A stretch of 64,000 bases of DNA, from assembly GCA_021613535.1 (NCBI GenBank), contig CP075494.1, forward strand, positions 6,324,001-6,388,000, written 5' to 3'. Below the pieces are notes generated by a model. It was given only the letters and a program-made list of their open reading frames with translations, ran no database searches and was not told the origin of the DNA. Each line of letters starts with the position of its first letter. Positions within the stretch are counted from its first letter, which is position 1. Position numbers and translations under genes: made by a program. Below are positions 62,336 to 64,000 of the stretch, one piece after another. Source of the stretch: Adineta vaga (lineage: Eukaryota > Rotifera).

Positions 62336-64000
62336 GATGATTAATTTTTAAAAAAGATTAAGAATTAATTTTATGATTTTATCTGTAAAAAAAAGTTAAC
62401 GAATAGACAATGTATGTGTATAGTAATTTCTGCTGGTCTTTATATACATAAATAACTTTAAGTAGTTATGGAAATAAGATTTTCATAAAGAACAGTCAAA
62501 AGTGTAGGAGGCACGAGAAACAATAGTCATATTGATGATGAAAAGACGGCGAAGAGAATGGAATCTTTGTTTCAGTTCGAGCAAATCATAGAAAGAACTG
62601 TCTTGCAAATCGGAAAGACAATCGATCGAGTGCAAAGGCATTGTTGCAGAGGTCGGAAACGTTAGGCGGACACATTTTTTCTTAATCAACTCAATTTTGA
62701 GGAAGTTCTGCTTGATGAATTATTGCGACTCTTGCCATTAATAAACCATCCCACACGATTTTCTTCTAAAATAAACACCTACCGAGAAGCTATTTAAAAA
62801 AGAAACACGTCATACGGAAGTCCTTTAAGCGAATGATTTTTTCAAATAAATATTCAAAGCGAAGAAAAACAGAAGAGAAGAATGTTATATTTATTACGGG
62901 TGGTATTTATTGAACTTAAAAAGAAATATGACAACAAAAATACAATTAAATATTGAATTGTTGTATTAGTACAATTCAGTTGTCGTCATCATGATTTCTT
63001 CTGATGATCAATCGATCTACCACACAATTTGAATTCGTGTAATTGTTGATAATATAAATTCATTTCCTTCCGATTATATAGCCTACGGATGGTGTGATTT
63101 CATTTGAAATATAGTACTATTAATTATGTTATAAACAAATCAAATTATAGAATTAAAGGAATGTCAATTTCAATCTGATATAGTATCATAATTCTTCCAA
63201 TGAGTCTGAAGAAAGAGACATTTTTTGTATTTTAAGTACGCTTGGTCTCTAATTGAAATGATATTCTCATCACATATAATTCTCGTTTCAAAAACAAAGT
63301 GATCAAAACAACAAATCTATCAAGTCATTCATAGTTATTGTCATACTTCAAAAACGAATAACTAGTATAGATGTACGTCAGTCAATACTAACTAAAACGT
63401 TTGTCAACACTACATAAATTGTGTACCAAACTTGTTTATCATTTCTTCATGTGAACAAAACTATTTGCAATTTCTTGCTTGAATATCCATTATCATCTTT
63501 TCTTTCTATTAACCCACACATATAATTTGGGCATCAAAATTTCAAGATTCTTTTAATAGTATACGTCAAAGACAATCGTATAGACTATTTTCAAATCTAA
63601 TTCTTTTTCATAACAAAAAATGTAACTATAAATTAATGCTCACATTTATCTGTAAACAATCTCAGTGACAATGTAACATCAGTTTTGCTATGATGTTGGT
63701 TAAAAGTACGTCATCAACTGAGAAAGAAAATGTTAAGCTATCTGTAACTTTAACATGAAGAGCAAATTCTAAGAGAGTTACGTTATTATCTTCGTTTTAT
63801 CTACTCGTAAAAGAATCAATGAGAACTAAGTGTTTCTATTTCAATATGTTTGACAAACTGTTCGGTATGATAATTAATTTTGCAGAAGTACAACGAATAT
63901 ACAAATCAATCACGAAAATAATCAGTAATTGAAAACTATTCAACATAGTATTATTACACAAAAAATAATGGGAAATGTATGTAAGTTGTCAGTGTACCAT
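62336..64000. other. Intergenic to window end, no gene seen
   Basis: About 1.66 kb, AT-rich. The first part is upstream of the neuropeptide gene. A 68-codon minus-strand frame at 62483-62689 has no recognised motif or splice context. Nothing else is supported. Confidence 0.45.

Overview
The window is AT-rich eukaryotic DNA. Genes are compact, most introns are 45-65 bp GT-AG introns, coding thirds favour A/T, and many genes have a splice-acceptor-like polypyrimidine-AG just upstream of the ATG. A metazoan gene set (GPR158/179-type receptor, CMTM/MARVEL protein, mitofusin, p62, amidated neuropeptide precursor), an NHL-repeat protein and signs of spliced-leader trans-splicing point to a bdelloid rotifer (Adineta/Rotaria type). 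That assignment is an inference; no rRNA or mitochondrial marker is present. I saw no tRNA, rRNA, CRISPR array, or recognisable transposase or reverse transcriptase. LAYOUT. 1-5.1 kb: C-terminally cut mitochondrial-type membrane protein (-), two divergent unrecognised paralogs (1.7-2.6 -, 3.2-3.8 +), and RPS23 (-). 5.6-8.8 kb: ubiquitin-like plus AN1 zinc-finger protein (ZFAND4 type). 11.3-16.2 kb: NSF, V-ATPase subunit e and MGST3, all on +. 17-26.8 kb: a rearranged, duplicated locus with three almost identical small cyclin-like genes (A +, B +, C -), a stand-alone vWA protein and dispersed repeats; B and C form a near-perfect inverted repeat. 26.9-31.6 kb: a minus-strand run RER1, FEN1, small prefoldin-like protein, with a complete p62/SQSTM1-like gene nested antisense in the one long FEN1 intron. 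32.1-38.2 kb: USP36/42-type deubiquitinase, glycine-rich protein, NHL protein, CMTM/MARVEL protein. 38.2-43.2 kb: gene-poor simple sequence. 43.2-50.6 kb: secreted SQD-repeat protein, coiled-coil protein, GPR158/179-like class C receptor. 50.6-55 kb: gene-poor, simple-sequence rich. 55-62.3 kb: vWA/zinc-finger protein resembling the non-Ras part of cpRas1, mitofusin, and a precursor of FPRI-amide peptides. HOW THE GENES FIT TOGETHER. Most are unrelated housekeeping genes: vesicle traffic (NSF, RER1, V-ATPase e), ubiquitin/autophagy (ZFAND4-like, USP, p62), DNA replication (FEN1), translation (RPS23), mitochondrial fusion (mitofusin). The most unusual parts are the cyclin palindrome with signs of gene conversion, the nested p62/FEN1 pair, the neuropeptide precursor, and the SQD-repeat protein. 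Exon boundaries were set by hand from splice motifs and checked by reading-frame continuity; no transcript data were available.
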